Of a DNA stretch of 64,000 bases, positions 39,349 to 47,578 are shown piece after piece. The position numbers and the translations under genes were made by a program. The notes below the pieces were generated by a model that had not been told where the DNA came from, did not search any database, and worked only from the letters and a program-made list of their open reading frames with translations. The DNA is from JAGQOZ01 sp041399205 (GTDB taxonomy: Bacteria; Planctomycetota; Planctomycetia; Pirellulales; Pirellulaceae): assembly GCA_041399205.1 (NCBI GenBank), contig JAWKTK010000003.1, forward strand, positions 806,001 to 870,000, read 5' to 3'. Each line of letters starts with the position of its first letter. Position 1 is the stretch's first letter.

Positions 39349-40500
39349 TTATTCTTGAAACAGCAGAGGCGCGAATTCATTTAAATACTGTCGCCAAACG
39401 ATCCAGGTGTGGCCACCTTCGCCTTCTTGATAGACCACGTCAAACTTGTGGTTCTTTAGCATTTCCACGGTCGCTCGAGACGTCTCGACAAGAAAGTCGT
39501 CTTTCCCCGTTGCGAACCAGAAGAGCTTCAATCCATCTTTGAGCTGGGCGTTATCCAGAACCGCTTGATGTTGTTCTTCGAATGACGGGCCTTCGCGCGG
39601 CGGAGCGTTGGGTCGAGGAATAATGCCGAAGATGCCTGAACTATAGACGCCCAAATAGGCAAATTTTTCCAGGTTCGGAATGCCAATATTCAGCGTTTGG
39701 CCTCCTCCCATCGACAGACCGGCAAGAGCCGTATTTGCTCGACCCGTTTTCACTCGATAATGACTCTCCACATACGGCATCACGTCCTTGGTGAAGTCTT
39801 CAGAGAATTCGTCGACGGCGGGACGAGGACCACCGAAGCGAAACGGACCTGCGTGGCCTGCGGTCATGACGACAATCATCGGCTTCGCTTTTCCCGCCGC
39901 AATCAAGTTGTCCAAGATGAATCCCGCTCGCCCGACGGTGCTCCACGAATCATCACTGTCACCGGCACCGTGCAGCAAATAGAAAACGGGGAACGAACCG
40001 GTGCCATCTTGGTAGCCGGGCGGCGTGTAGACGTGCATTCGACGAAATCGATCCAGCGAAGCAGACCGATAGGTTACTTCGGCAATTGCGCCGTGCGGTA
40101 CATCTTGCGTGTCCATCCAGGATTCGCCCGGAACACCGACCAGGCTCCACGCATTGCCCACCGATTCACTGGTCGCAGGGTTTCGTGGATCGATGACGGA
40201 AACGCCGTCCACGTCAAAACGATATCGATAATATCCGGGCGTTATGTCTAGCGTAACTTCCCACACGCCATCGTCTGACTTGGCCATTTCCTTGCTACGT
40301 CCCACGCCAGGAATGTCACCGGCCGATAGTTCCACCTTGTCGGCGGATGGTGCCAGTATGCGAAAGGTAATTTTTCCGTCTTGTTCCTCGGGCGAAACAA
40401 CTTGCGGTCCCGATTGTCGCTGAGCGTAAAGAGACGAATGAAACAGCAACGCCGCGACCATTGCCGCGCACAACGTTGATAAATGGAGGCGAATTCGCAT
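39349..40500 (-). CDS. Secreted esterase with N-terminal CBM48-like domain (feruloyl/acetyl-xylan esterase type)
   Basis: 383 residues from ATG 40500, chosen for the signal peptide MRIRLHLSTLCAAMVAALLF. Residues ~30-120 are an early-set/CBM48-like domain (GKITFRILAPSADKVELSAG, GYYRYRFDVDGVSVIDPRN). The rest is an esterase-D/XynZ-like hydrolase: RRMHVYTPPGYQDG, FPVFYLLHGAGDSDDSW and the nucleophile elbow LAGLSMGGGQTLN (about residue 258); GGHTWIVWRQYL carries the catalytic His. These enzymes release ferulic or acetyl groups from plant or algal polysaccharides. The last 60 bases are duplicated at 37782-37841. Confidence 0.88.
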   Translation of the reverse strand: MRIRLHLSTLCAAMVAALLFHSSLYAQRQSGPQVVSPEEQDGKITFRILAPSADKVELSAGDIPGVGRSKEMAKSDDGVWEVTLDITPGYYRYRFDVDGVSVIDPRNPATSESVGNAWSLVGVPGESWMDTQDVPHGAIAEVTYRSASLDRFRRMHVYTPPGYQDGTGSFPVFYLLHGAGDSDDSWSTVGRAGFILDNLIAAGKAKPMIVVMTAGHAGPFRFGGPRPAVDEFSEDFTKDVMPYVESHYRVKTGRANTALAGLSMGGGQTLNIGIPNLEKFAYLGVYSSGIFGIIPRPNAPPREGPSFEEQHQAVLDNAQLKDGLKLFWFATGKDDFLVETSRATVEMLKNHKFDVVYQEGEGGHTWIVWRQYLNEFAPLLFQE

Positions 40501-40735
40501 ATCGGTTTGCCCTTTGAAAGTTTTTTGGCGCAATAGCGCACGCATGGAACACTGACCTTGAGTACCGCGCGGCCGTTAGCATACCGGTTTCAAATTGCGG
40601 ATCAACTAAAGTCGCACACTGATTGATGCGAAATGTGCGAGCAGAAGTTTGGTAATGCCGATGAATCGGTTCGCCCCATCCGAATCGAACTCGTCGGCTC
40701 TTGAAACTCGCAAGGATCGTAATCCCGGGAACGAA

Positions 40736-41149
40736 TCAGGCTTCGCGGGGCCAATTGTAGGTGGCTTGCAGCGCGTCCTGGACGGTGGCCGTTACTTCGC
40801 GAAAGCTGACGGGTTTGGTCAAAATGCGGAAGGCCTTGGCGGCGAGACGCGTTTTTTCGTCGATCATTCCGGAAAGCAAGATACAGGGTAATCGTGCCTT
40901 GAGCGACTTGATTTGTTCAATGGCTTCCAAGCCCGTTAGACGCGGCATGTGCATATCGATCAGCACGAGATGAATTTCCTGCGTCCGGACAACTCGCACT
41001 GCCTCTTCACCGTTGGTGGCAGTCAGTGTCTTGAAGCCCTGAGGTTCAAATACTTCGACCAGCGTTTCCCGAAAGTCTCGGTCGTCGTCGGTGATCAAGA
41101 GTGATGGACAAAACACCACGATCTCAATTCCCTTTTCCAAATCAGTCAA
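40736..41149 (-). CDS. Single-domain response regulator
   Basis: 137 residues with one receiver domain and no output domain. The acidic pocket is in SLLITDDDRDF, the phospho-acceptor Asp in LVLIDMHMPRLTG, the Thr/Ser position in CILLSGMID, and the conserved Lys in RILTKPVSFRE. Such CheY-like proteins act through binding partners. No histidine kinase gene is next to it. The leading ~15 residues before the first strand may not be translated. Confidence 0.85.
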   Translation of the reverse strand: MTDLEKGIEIVVFCPSLLITDDDRDFRETLVEVFEPQGFKTLTATNGEEAVRVVRTQEIHLVLIDMHMPRLTGLEAIEQIKSLKARLPCILLSGMIDEKTRLAAKAFRILTKPVSFREVTATVQDALQATYNWPREA

Positions 41150-41558
41150 ACTGCAAATCTAGTAGTGAGGCTACCCCACGAACCGTTGTGCAAGAGCGGT
41201 GCCAATGGCATATTAGCAGCGCCAGCAGAATACTTAAACTTACCTTTTTATCGATAAATTTGGCTCGTTGCACAAAAAAAGACCAGAAAACCCTATTTGA
41301 ATTGCCAGGCAAAGAAAATGGGCCGCCTGCCAAATTGACATGTTCCCAAAGACCGCATGATCGATAAACTCAGCAGTTTCCAGTGGGGTGGGCTAATTTT
41401 GGTCGAAAAGTTTGCACGATTTCCGTGGAAACGGGTCAATTAGCGGCGAAATTACTTGGGAACAGATGATTTCAGGATCGTCTACATCCATGTGGGCCTC
41501 GATTGGCGGTGGCTTACCAACCAACAACATTTGTTGATCGAAGTGAGAGAGCAAGAGA
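41150..41558. other. Intergenic stretch between the response regulator and HU genes
   Basis: About 409 bases between divergent genes. No coding frame, tRNA or clear hairpin was recognised. It should carry the promoters of both genes; an A+T-rich patch lies at 41225-41300. No specific promoter is claimed. Confidence 0.45.
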
Positions 41559-41870
41559 ATGTCAGACAAGAAACCAATGTCAAAAACGGAAATTCTGTCC
41601 GCCATGGCTTCGCGAACCGGCCTGACGAAGCAGCAGGTGGACGGTTTCTTTGAAGAATTACTGGGGCTGATTAGTGAAAACCTTAGCGATTCTGGTCCGG
41701 GCGTGGTGAATATACCTGGGCTGATGAAGGTAACAGTACAGCGCAAACCGGCGACGCCGGAACGCAAAGGGATTAATCCTTTCACCAAGGAAGAGCAGAT
41801 TTTCAAGGCTAAGCCGGCCACAAATGTGGTCAAAGTTCGTCCGCTGAAGCGACTTAAAGACGCTGTGTAG
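41559..41870 (+). CDS. HU/IHF-family DNA-binding protein
   Basis: 103 residues. The N-terminal helices are MSKTEILSAMASRTGLTKQQ and VDGFFEELLGLI. The beta-arm region is GPGVVNIPGLMKVTVQRKPA followed by RKGINPFTKEEQ, where the Pro and basic residues of the DNA-bending arm fall, and the end is KPATNVVKVRPLKRLKD. Length and pattern fit HU-like nucleoid proteins that bend DNA. It is monocistronic, followed by a palindromic repeat. Confidence 0.9.
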   Translation: MSDKKPMSKTEILSAMASRTGLTKQQVDGFFEELLGLISENLSDSGPGVVNIPGLMKVTVQRKPATPERKGINPFTKEEQIFKAKPATNVVKVRPLKRLKDAV

Positions 41871-41993
41871 TGATTGGCCTTGGGCATTATCGCTGAGCAT
41901 ATGTTTTGAGGATGCTCGGCGGTTCACGCAAATCGGCTGCAAGACGCCGCTTGTGCCGTATGAAGTTGCGCTTCATGGTAGTGCGCTTTTTCA

Positions 41994-42058
41994 TAGCCCG
42001 AAACGTAAGTGAGGGGAAATTGATTGCTTCTGCAGTCCCTCGCTGACGCTTTGGGCTA
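41994..42058. repeat. REP-like palindrome downstream of the HU gene
   Basis: Two 22-base arms (41994-42015 and 42037-42058) pair at 18 positions; the outer parts are TAGCCC/GGGCTA and GAGGG/CCCTC, with a 21-base loop. It resembles dispersed intergenic palindromes of planctomycete genomes. No T-run follows, so it is not a classic terminator. A 15-base direct repeat (ATGCGCAACTTCCAA) lies just downstream, at about 42083 and 42128. Nothing else was recognised in the 41871-42511 gap. Confidence 0.6.
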
Positions 42059-42511
42059 GGAAATTCCGCCGAGAAAACGCGAATGCGCAACTTCCAAGCT
42101 CACGCGTCGAGCTATCATGTTCCGCAAAACCATGCAGATGCGCAACTTCCAAACTTGGGCTTGGCAAGGGACTGTTTTGAAGCTTTGCAAGCCGGTCTAG
42201 CAACAAGTCTACGACGTCTCAAGTGTGCCGAATCGACCGTGCTAGATCGCTCGTGTTACCGGAAGTTGGTCGGTGTTTTGAAATCGAATCGTGAAAGTGG
42301 GGCAACCGCACGATAGACGGCTTGCCACGCAACGTGCCAGCGATTTATCCTAGTCACCCGAAGGGGAATCGCTTTTCAAGCGTGACGTCTTCTAATCGGG
42401 TGTATGTGCGCCTGATCGCAGTCCTCAAATATGATTTTTTTGAGCGACTTGTGTTTGCCTGCTCGTTTTTTCTCGGTTAGTTGGGTGTCACAATCCAAAC
42501 GAGGTACGGAA

Positions 42512-43369
42512 GTGTCTTCAGCCGATTCGTCATTTCTTAGTCGTCACGAATTCCTGATTCGTCGCCTGCATTCGCTAAGTGGACTGATTCCAGTGGGTGC
42601 ATACATGTGCGTTCACTTGATCACGAACGCATCGATCATGGATTCGGCGGCAGCGTTCCAAAAAAATGTCTACACCATTCACAGCTTGGGCGCCATCTTG
42701 CCTTTGGTCGAATGGGCATTCATCTTTCTGCCCATTTTGTTTCACGCCATTGTGGGCGTGGTGATCATTCAAGGCGGACTGACCAACAATTCGGCCTATC
42801 CGTACGCCCGGAATGCTCGTTATACCGCTCAGCGCGTGACCGGGATGATTGCCTTTGTGTTTATCGTCTGGCACGTCTTCCATTTACACGGCTGGTTTCA
42901 CTTTGATTCGTGGTTAGCGATGGCGGAAAACGTGAACGGTGCCAACTTTCGGCCCTACAATGCCGCTTCGTCCTTGGCGTACGCTATGCAAGGGTTCGTC
43001 GTGCCTGTGATGTATGTCATTGGTGTCGGTTCCTGTATCTTCCATTTGGCAAACGGCATTTGGACCATGGGAATTACTTGGGGCGTGTGGACATCTCCGC
43101 AAGCTCAGACTCGTGCCGCTTGGGTTGCCCTGGCATTTGGAATCGGGCTGTCTGTCGTCAGCATTACCGCCATGGTGGGCGCAAAACGAATCGACATTGA
43201 GAACGCAATTGCCGTAGAAGAAGCGGCGCTAGAAGCGAAAATCGAATCCGGAGAAATATCGGAAGAGCAAGCAGAACACAAAGCCGCGTCTGAAGAAGAT
43301 AAGGCCAAGTTCCTGGGCGCCGAACCGGCACATGACGAATCAGATCAGGAAGAAGAAACCGTTCATTAA
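42512..43369 (+). CDS. sdhC: Succinate dehydrogenase cytochrome b subunit
   Basis: The start is taken at GTG 42512 with GAGG seven bases upstream; the frame extends to 42431 without a ribosome-binding site. The 285-residue protein has five hydrophobic helices in the B. subtilis-type (single, fused) membrane anchor. Haem-ligand histidines lie in RRLHSLSGLIPVGAYMCVHL, FHAIVGVVIIQGG, FVFIVWHVFHLHGWFH and CIFHLANGIW. The C-terminal ~70 residues are a charged Glu/Ala-rich extension (SGEISEEQAEHKAASEEDKA) not usual in the family. First gene of sdhCAB; it passes electrons from the iron-sulfur subunit to menaquinone. Confidence 0.92.
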   Translation: MSSADSSFLSRHEFLIRRLHSLSGLIPVGAYMCVHLITNASIMDSAAAFQKNVYTIHSLGAILPLVEWAFIFLPILFHAIVGVVIIQGGLTNNSAYPYARNARYTAQRVTGMIAFVFIVWHVFHLHGWFHFDSWLAMAENVNGANFRPYNAASSLAYAMQGFVVPVMYVIGVGSCIFHLANGIWTMGITWGVWTSPQAQTRAAWVALAFGIGLSVVSITAMVGAKRIDIENAIAVEEAALEAKIESGEISEEQAEHKAASEEDKAKFLGAEPAHDESDQEEETVH

Positions 43370-43441
43370 CGGCGAATGCATTGGATAACGCACGCATCAA
43401 GCAAGTCTTTCCTTTAACGGAAACGAAATTGGATTAGATCG

Positions 43442-45412
43442 ATGGCAAATCAACGAGTAATGATCATTGGTGGTGGACTGGCAGGTTTGGGAGCGGCAAT
43501 GAAGCTGGCCGAACTGGGAATTCCGGTCGACATCATGAGTCTCACGCCGGTCAAGCGTTCTCACAGCGTTTGTGCTCAAGGTGGCATCAACAGCTGCAAC
43601 GATCAAACTCGGCAGCTGGGCGACAGCGAATGGAAGCACTTTGATGACACGGTTTACGGCGGTGACTTCCTCCAACACCAACCGCCGGTCAAAGAAATGG
43701 CCGACTGGGCTCCCAAAGTAATCGACCTGATGGATCGCTTGGGCGTCACGTTCAATCGAACCATGGAAGGCTTTCTGGATCGACGACGCTTCGGCGGCAC
43801 GCTTTACAAACGAACCGCCTTTGCCGGCGCCACCACCGGCCAACAACTGTTGTACGCCTTGGACGAACAGGTGCGTCGTTGGGAAACCGAAGGACTGATT
43901 CGCAAATTCGAATATTGGGATTTCCTGGGTCCCATTCTGGACGAAAACGGCGTCTGCAAAGGCTGTGTCGGCCAAGATTTGGTGTCGATGGAAATTCGTT
44001 CGTTCGCCGCGGACGCGTTGATCATTGCGTCTGGTGGTTGTGGCTTGGTCTACGGTCGATCCACCATGTCCATGGCTTGTACCGGTAGCGCTGCCAGTCG
44101 CTGTTTCCGAGCTGGCGTGAAATACGGAAATGGCGAATTCATTCAAGTACATCCCACGGCGATTCCAGGTGCCGATAAGTTGCGACTGATGAGCGAATCG
44201 GCGCGAGGTGAAGGCGGCCGAGTCTGGGTGCCTCGTATGCCACAAGATCCGCGTGCTCCGCGAGACATCGCGGAAGATGAACGATATTACTTCTTGGAAG
44301 AACGGTATCCTACGTACGGAAACTTGGTGCCTCGAGACATCGCGACGCGTGAAATCTTTGACGTCTGTGTCAACGGCGGGCTGAGTGTCGAATCGGGGCG
44401 GCAGTGCGTTTACCTGGATCTGACGCACATTGATCGCCACGAATTGACTCGCAAGCTGGGCGGTATCTTGGAAATCTACGAAAAGTTCCAAGGCGTTGAT
44501 CCTCGAGAAGTTCCCATGAAAATCTTCCCAGCAGTGCACTATTCGATGGGTGGACTTTGGGCCGACTACGAAAAGTGCAACACCACTGGCGGCTTGAAAG
44601 CTGGTTCGCCGAAAAACCAAGTCACCAACATTCCAGGTTTGTACGCCATTGGCGAATGTGACTATCACTATCACGGTGCCAATCGTCTGGGCGCCAATTC
44701 GTTGCTCAGCTGCATTTTTTCGGGACTGTTTGTCGCTCCGGGCATTCAAAATCTGCTGTCGGGTCAAAAAACAGCGGCGGCCGAATTGCCCAGTTCGCTA
44801 TTTGAAGCGGCGCAAAAACAACATCAAGATCAACACAACCAGTTGCTCAATCGCAAGGGTGGCGGAGAGAACCCGTATCTGATTCATCAGGAGTTGGGTG
44901 ACTTGATGACCAAGGCGGCGACTGTGGTGCGAAACAATCAAGCCTTGAGTGATGCGTGTCAGAAGGTGGAAGAACTGAGTGATCGAGCGTCACGCTGTTC
45001 GTTGTCCGACACAGGAACTTGGACGAATCAAAACGTGGTGTTCACCAAGGCGCTGGTCGACATGTTCCCGTTGGCTAAAACGATTCTCAAGGGAGCGTTG
45101 CAACGCGATGAATGTCGTGGCGCTCATTACAAGCCCGAATTCGAACGCAAAGGACTCGACGCTGAAGATCCGACAGAACGACTTCGTCAAGCGGAAGCGT
45201 GGTTCGACAAGTTCGAAGAAAACAACAAGAAATGGCTCAAGTCGACCGTGGCTACGTGGAAAGACGACCAGCCAGAGATCGTTTATGAAGATGTCGACGT
45301 GAGCTTGATTCCACCGCGACCTCGTTTGTACGGCTTGGTGGGCGCAGAAGAAATTGAAAAAGTCTGGAAAGAACGCTCGGTCAAAAAGGAAACGGCCGGC
45401 ACCAATGCCTAG
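43442..45412 (+). CDS. sdhA: Succinate dehydrogenase flavoprotein subunit
   Basis: 656 residues. FAD-binding VMIIGGGLAGLGAAMKLAEL at the start; the covalent-FAD His in RSHSVCAQGGIN; substrate-site residues in IQVHPTAIPG and SESARGEGGRVWVP; then ALGECDYHYHGANRLGANSL-type capping (here AIGECDYHYHGANRLGANSL). Like other non-classical (B. subtilis-type) enzymes it has the shorter pattern of the five-helix complexes. It oxidises succinate to fumarate on the cytoplasmic face. It sits 72 bases after sdhC and 68 before sdhB in one operon. Confidence 0.95.
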   Translation: MANQRVMIIGGGLAGLGAAMKLAELGIPVDIMSLTPVKRSHSVCAQGGINSCNDQTRQLGDSEWKHFDDTVYGGDFLQHQPPVKEMADWAPKVIDLMDRLGVTFNRTMEGFLDRRRFGGTLYKRTAFAGATTGQQLLYALDEQVRRWETEGLIRKFEYWDFLGPILDENGVCKGCVGQDLVSMEIRSFAADALIIASGGCGLVYGRSTMSMACTGSAASRCFRAGVKYGNGEFIQVHPTAIPGADKLRLMSESARGEGGRVWVPRMPQDPRAPRDIAEDERYYFLEERYPTYGNLVPRDIATREIFDVCVNGGLSVESGRQCVYLDLTHIDRHELTRKLGGILEIYEKFQGVDPREVPMKIFPAVHYSMGGLWADYEKCNTTGGLKAGSPKNQVTNIPGLYAIGECDYHYHGANRLGANSLLSCIFSGLFVAPGIQNLLSGQKTAAAELPSSLFEAAQKQHQDQHNQLLNRKGGGENPYLIHQELGDLMTKAATVVRNNQALSDACQKVEELSDRASRCSLSDTGTWTNQNVVFTKALVDMFPLAKTILKGALQRDECRGAHYKPEFERKGLDAEDPTERLRQAEAWFDKFEENNKKWLKSTVATWKDDQPEIVYEDVDVSLIPPRPRLYGLVGAEEIEKVWKERSVKKETAGTNA

Positions 45413-45480
45413 TCGTGATTTTTGAACCGTTGCTTCCATTCCGTTTGTAAAACAAAACCATCGCTTGGGAACCGATAACG

Positions 45481-46326
45481 ATGATTGACGCCAACAAGAA
45501 CGCAAAGGACGATTTCGAAGTGCGAATCCTGCGTCAGGATGGACCCGGATTGCCCAGCTATTGGGAACGGCATCGAGTACGTCGCGAACCAGAAATGAAC
45601 GTGATCAGCGTGCTGCAACACATCGCTGCACAAGCCAAGGCAGCGGATGGTCGCCCCGTGGCTCCGGTCAGTTGGGACTGCAATTGCTTGGAAGAGGTCT
45701 GCGGCGCGTGCACCATGGTGGTCAACGGAAAAGTACGTCAAGCGTGTTCGGCATTGGTCGATAGACTATTGACGGACCAACCCGGAAGCATTGAACTTCG
45801 ACCCATGTCCAAGTTCCCAGTGCTGCGAGACTTAGTTGTAGATCGCGGGCGCATGTTCAACGCGCTGAAGAAAGTCAAAGCGTGGGTTTCGGTCGATGGC
45901 TACTACGACATGGGCCCCGGCCCGCATCAGTCGCGAGAAGAACAAGAGCAAGCGTATCCGCTGAGCGAATGCATGAGCTGCGGCTGCTGCTTGGAAGCGT
46001 GTCCTCAATACACCAAAATCGAAATTCCTCGTCGAGAAGGCGAGACGGACGAAGCCTACCAACAGCGTTGCGAACAAGCTCATAACAAAGCCTTCATTGG
46101 TGCGGCTCCCATCAGTCAAGCGGTGCTGTTTAATTCGCATCCAACCGGCAAGATGCAAGCCAGTGAACGTTTGGACGCACTCACTGCCGAAGGCGGCATT
46201 CAGGTTTGTGGCAACGCCCAAAACTGCGTGGCCGTTTGCCCCAAATCAATTCCGCTGACCACGTCGATTGCTCGAGCAGGTCGCGAGACCACGATTCACG
46301 CCATCAAAAAGTGGTTTGATCGTTAA
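45481..46326 (+). CDS. sdhB: Succinate dehydrogenase iron-sulfur subunit
   Basis: 281 residues. The 2Fe-2S cluster ligands are in WDCNCLEEVCGACTMVVNGK and the following Cys of VRQACSALVD. The 4Fe-4S and 3Fe-4S ligands are in SECMSCGCCLEACPQYTK and VCGNAQNCVAVCPKSIPLTT. The protein links the flavin of SdhA to the quinone site. Third gene of sdhCAB; a radical SAM gene starts 55 bases later on the same strand. Confidence 0.95.
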   Translation: MIDANKNAKDDFEVRILRQDGPGLPSYWERHRVRREPEMNVISVLQHIAAQAKAADGRPVAPVSWDCNCLEEVCGACTMVVNGKVRQACSALVDRLLTDQPGSIELRPMSKFPVLRDLVVDRGRMFNALKKVKAWVSVDGYYDMGPGPHQSREEQEQAYPLSECMSCGCCLEACPQYTKIEIPRREGETDEAYQQRCEQAHNKAFIGAAPISQAVLFNSHPTGKMQASERLDALTAEGGIQVCGNAQNCVAVCPKSIPLTTSIARAGRETTIHAIKKWFDR

Positions 46327-46381
46327 GTTCGTTTGTGAATGTCGCAAAAGCGAATTCGATAACTTTCGCGCGAGTTTTCTC

Positions 46382-47464
46382 ATGGACGGTAGTAGCGAAC
46401 CGACAAAGGTTGGTCGAGGCGCACAGATTCGTCCGGCCAATCGGTTCGAAGCGATCCATTTGGAATCGGATTGGGAACAGCTTTCCGCCGAAGACGCCGA
46501 TGAACCTTCGCGGAAAATTAAGACGTCCTACTACATTGACGATTCCAAGTCGATTGTCAGCCAGAACAGCAGCCCGGATGTGCCGTTCAACTTCAGCATG
46601 AATCCGTACCGAGGTTGCGTGCACGGTTGCAGCTACTGTTACGCTCGACCCGGTCATGAATACCTCGGCCTGGACGCCGGCTTGGATTTTGAATCCAAAA
46701 TTCTGGTCAAACTACAAGCAGCCGATTTGTTTCGCACGTGGCTACGCAAGAAATCGTGGCGGTGCGAACCCATCGCCTTGTCCGGTGTTACCGATTGCTA
46801 CCAACCGGCCGAACGCCACTTTCGCATCACTCGCAGCCTAATCCAAGTTGCTGTGGAAGCGAGTCAACCTTTGACCATCATCACCAAGAACCGTCTGATC
46901 ACTCGAGATTTGGACCTCCTTGCCAAGCTCGCCGCAGACAATCTGGTTCACGCCGCCGTCAGCATCACGTCACTGGATCAAAACCTGACCAAACAGTTGG
47001 AACCCAGAACCAGCGCTCCGGCAGCTCGGTTACAAGCCATCCGCGAATTGACCGAAGTCGGCGTACCGGTGTCTGTCATGGTAGCGCCTGTTATTCCCGG
47101 TCTGAACGATCAAGAAATTCCCGCGATCTTGGAGCAAGCGGCTGCGCACGGAGCCACGGCGGCCGGTTACGTCATGCTGCGACTGCCGTTGACGGTGGAA
47201 CCGATCTTTATCGATTGGCTGCAACGCTTCCGGCCCTTGCAGGCAGACAAAGTCATTTCGCGATTGCGGTCGGTTCGTGCAGGCGAACTGAACGAAAGCC
47301 AATTCGGCCAACGGATGCGAGGAACCGGAGTGATGGCGAACCAGTTAACACAGCTGTTTGACGTCTTCGCCAAGAAACACAACTTGGCGAATCGGCTTCC
47401 ACCACTGGATTGCACCAAGTTCACACCGCCCGCATCCGCCGACGGCCAATTGCGCCTGTTTTGA
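46382..47464 (+). CDS. Radical SAM protein of the SplB-like (PA0069-type) family
   Basis: The start is ATG 46382 (MDGSSEPTKVGRG), because the upstream frame overlaps sdhB. The iron-sulfur motif C-x3-C-x2-C is MNPYRGCVHGCSYCYARPGH. Then SKILVKLQAADLF, ALSGVTDCYQPAERHFRITR, TIITKNRLITRDLDLL and VMVAPVIPGLNDQEI, typical of the spore-photoproduct-lyase-like radical SAM branch. Such proteins reductively cleave S-adenosylmethionine; the substrate of this branch outside sporeformers is unknown. It has no partner gene nearby. About 360 residues, standard length. Confidence 0.85.
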   Translation: MDGSSEPTKVGRGAQIRPANRFEAIHLESDWEQLSAEDADEPSRKIKTSYYIDDSKSIVSQNSSPDVPFNFSMNPYRGCVHGCSYCYARPGHEYLGLDAGLDFESKILVKLQAADLFRTWLRKKSWRCEPIALSGVTDCYQPAERHFRITRSLIQVAVEASQPLTIITKNRLITRDLDLLAKLAADNLVHAAVSITSLDQNLTKQLEPRTSAPAARLQAIRELTEVGVPVSVMVAPVIPGLNDQEIPAILEQAAAHGATAAGYVMLRLPLTVEPIFIDWLQRFRPLQADKVISRLRSVRAGELNESQFGQRMRGTGVMANQLTQLFDVFAKKHNLANRLPPLDCTKFTPPASADGQLRLF

Positions 47465-47578
47465 TGTGGTACGCCGCTTCGCGTTCTTTCCTGGTTGACG
47501 CTGATTGTCGGCGGTGCGATGACGTGGTCCAATGGACGCTGCAGTCCGGTTGATGACGTAGCGAACGAAAGCAAACCA

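Larger units (their letters stand above)
38991..39408. repeat. 420-bp structured direct repeat, copy 2
   Basis: Copy 2 of the repeat at 37422-37841. Palindrome arms are 39039-39064 and 39089-39115; the 8-bp stem is at 39123-39130/39149-39156. The 8-bp stem differs from copy 1 by a T-to-C change in one arm and the matching A-to-G change in the other, so pairing is preserved. The segment 39282-39347 is identical in both copies. The gap 39025-39348 holds no gene other than these elements. Here the repeat runs into the complete esterase gene, so this is probably the original right-hand context. Confidence 0.9.

Noticed and set aside
37422..39408. The 420-bp repeats as ends of an insertion sequence or transposon
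   Set aside because: They are direct repeats, not inverted, no transposase lies between them, and no target-site duplication was seen; recombination or duplication fits better.
41101..42316. Small open frames at 41101-41367 and 42083-42316
   Set aside because: No ribosome-binding site, no family, and they run through an intergenic gap with a palindrome and repeats.
43397..44767. 456-codon open frame on the minus strand opposite sdhA
   Set aside because: It lies wholly within a clear sdhA, has no family motifs or ribosome-binding site, and arises from the codon bias of the true strand.
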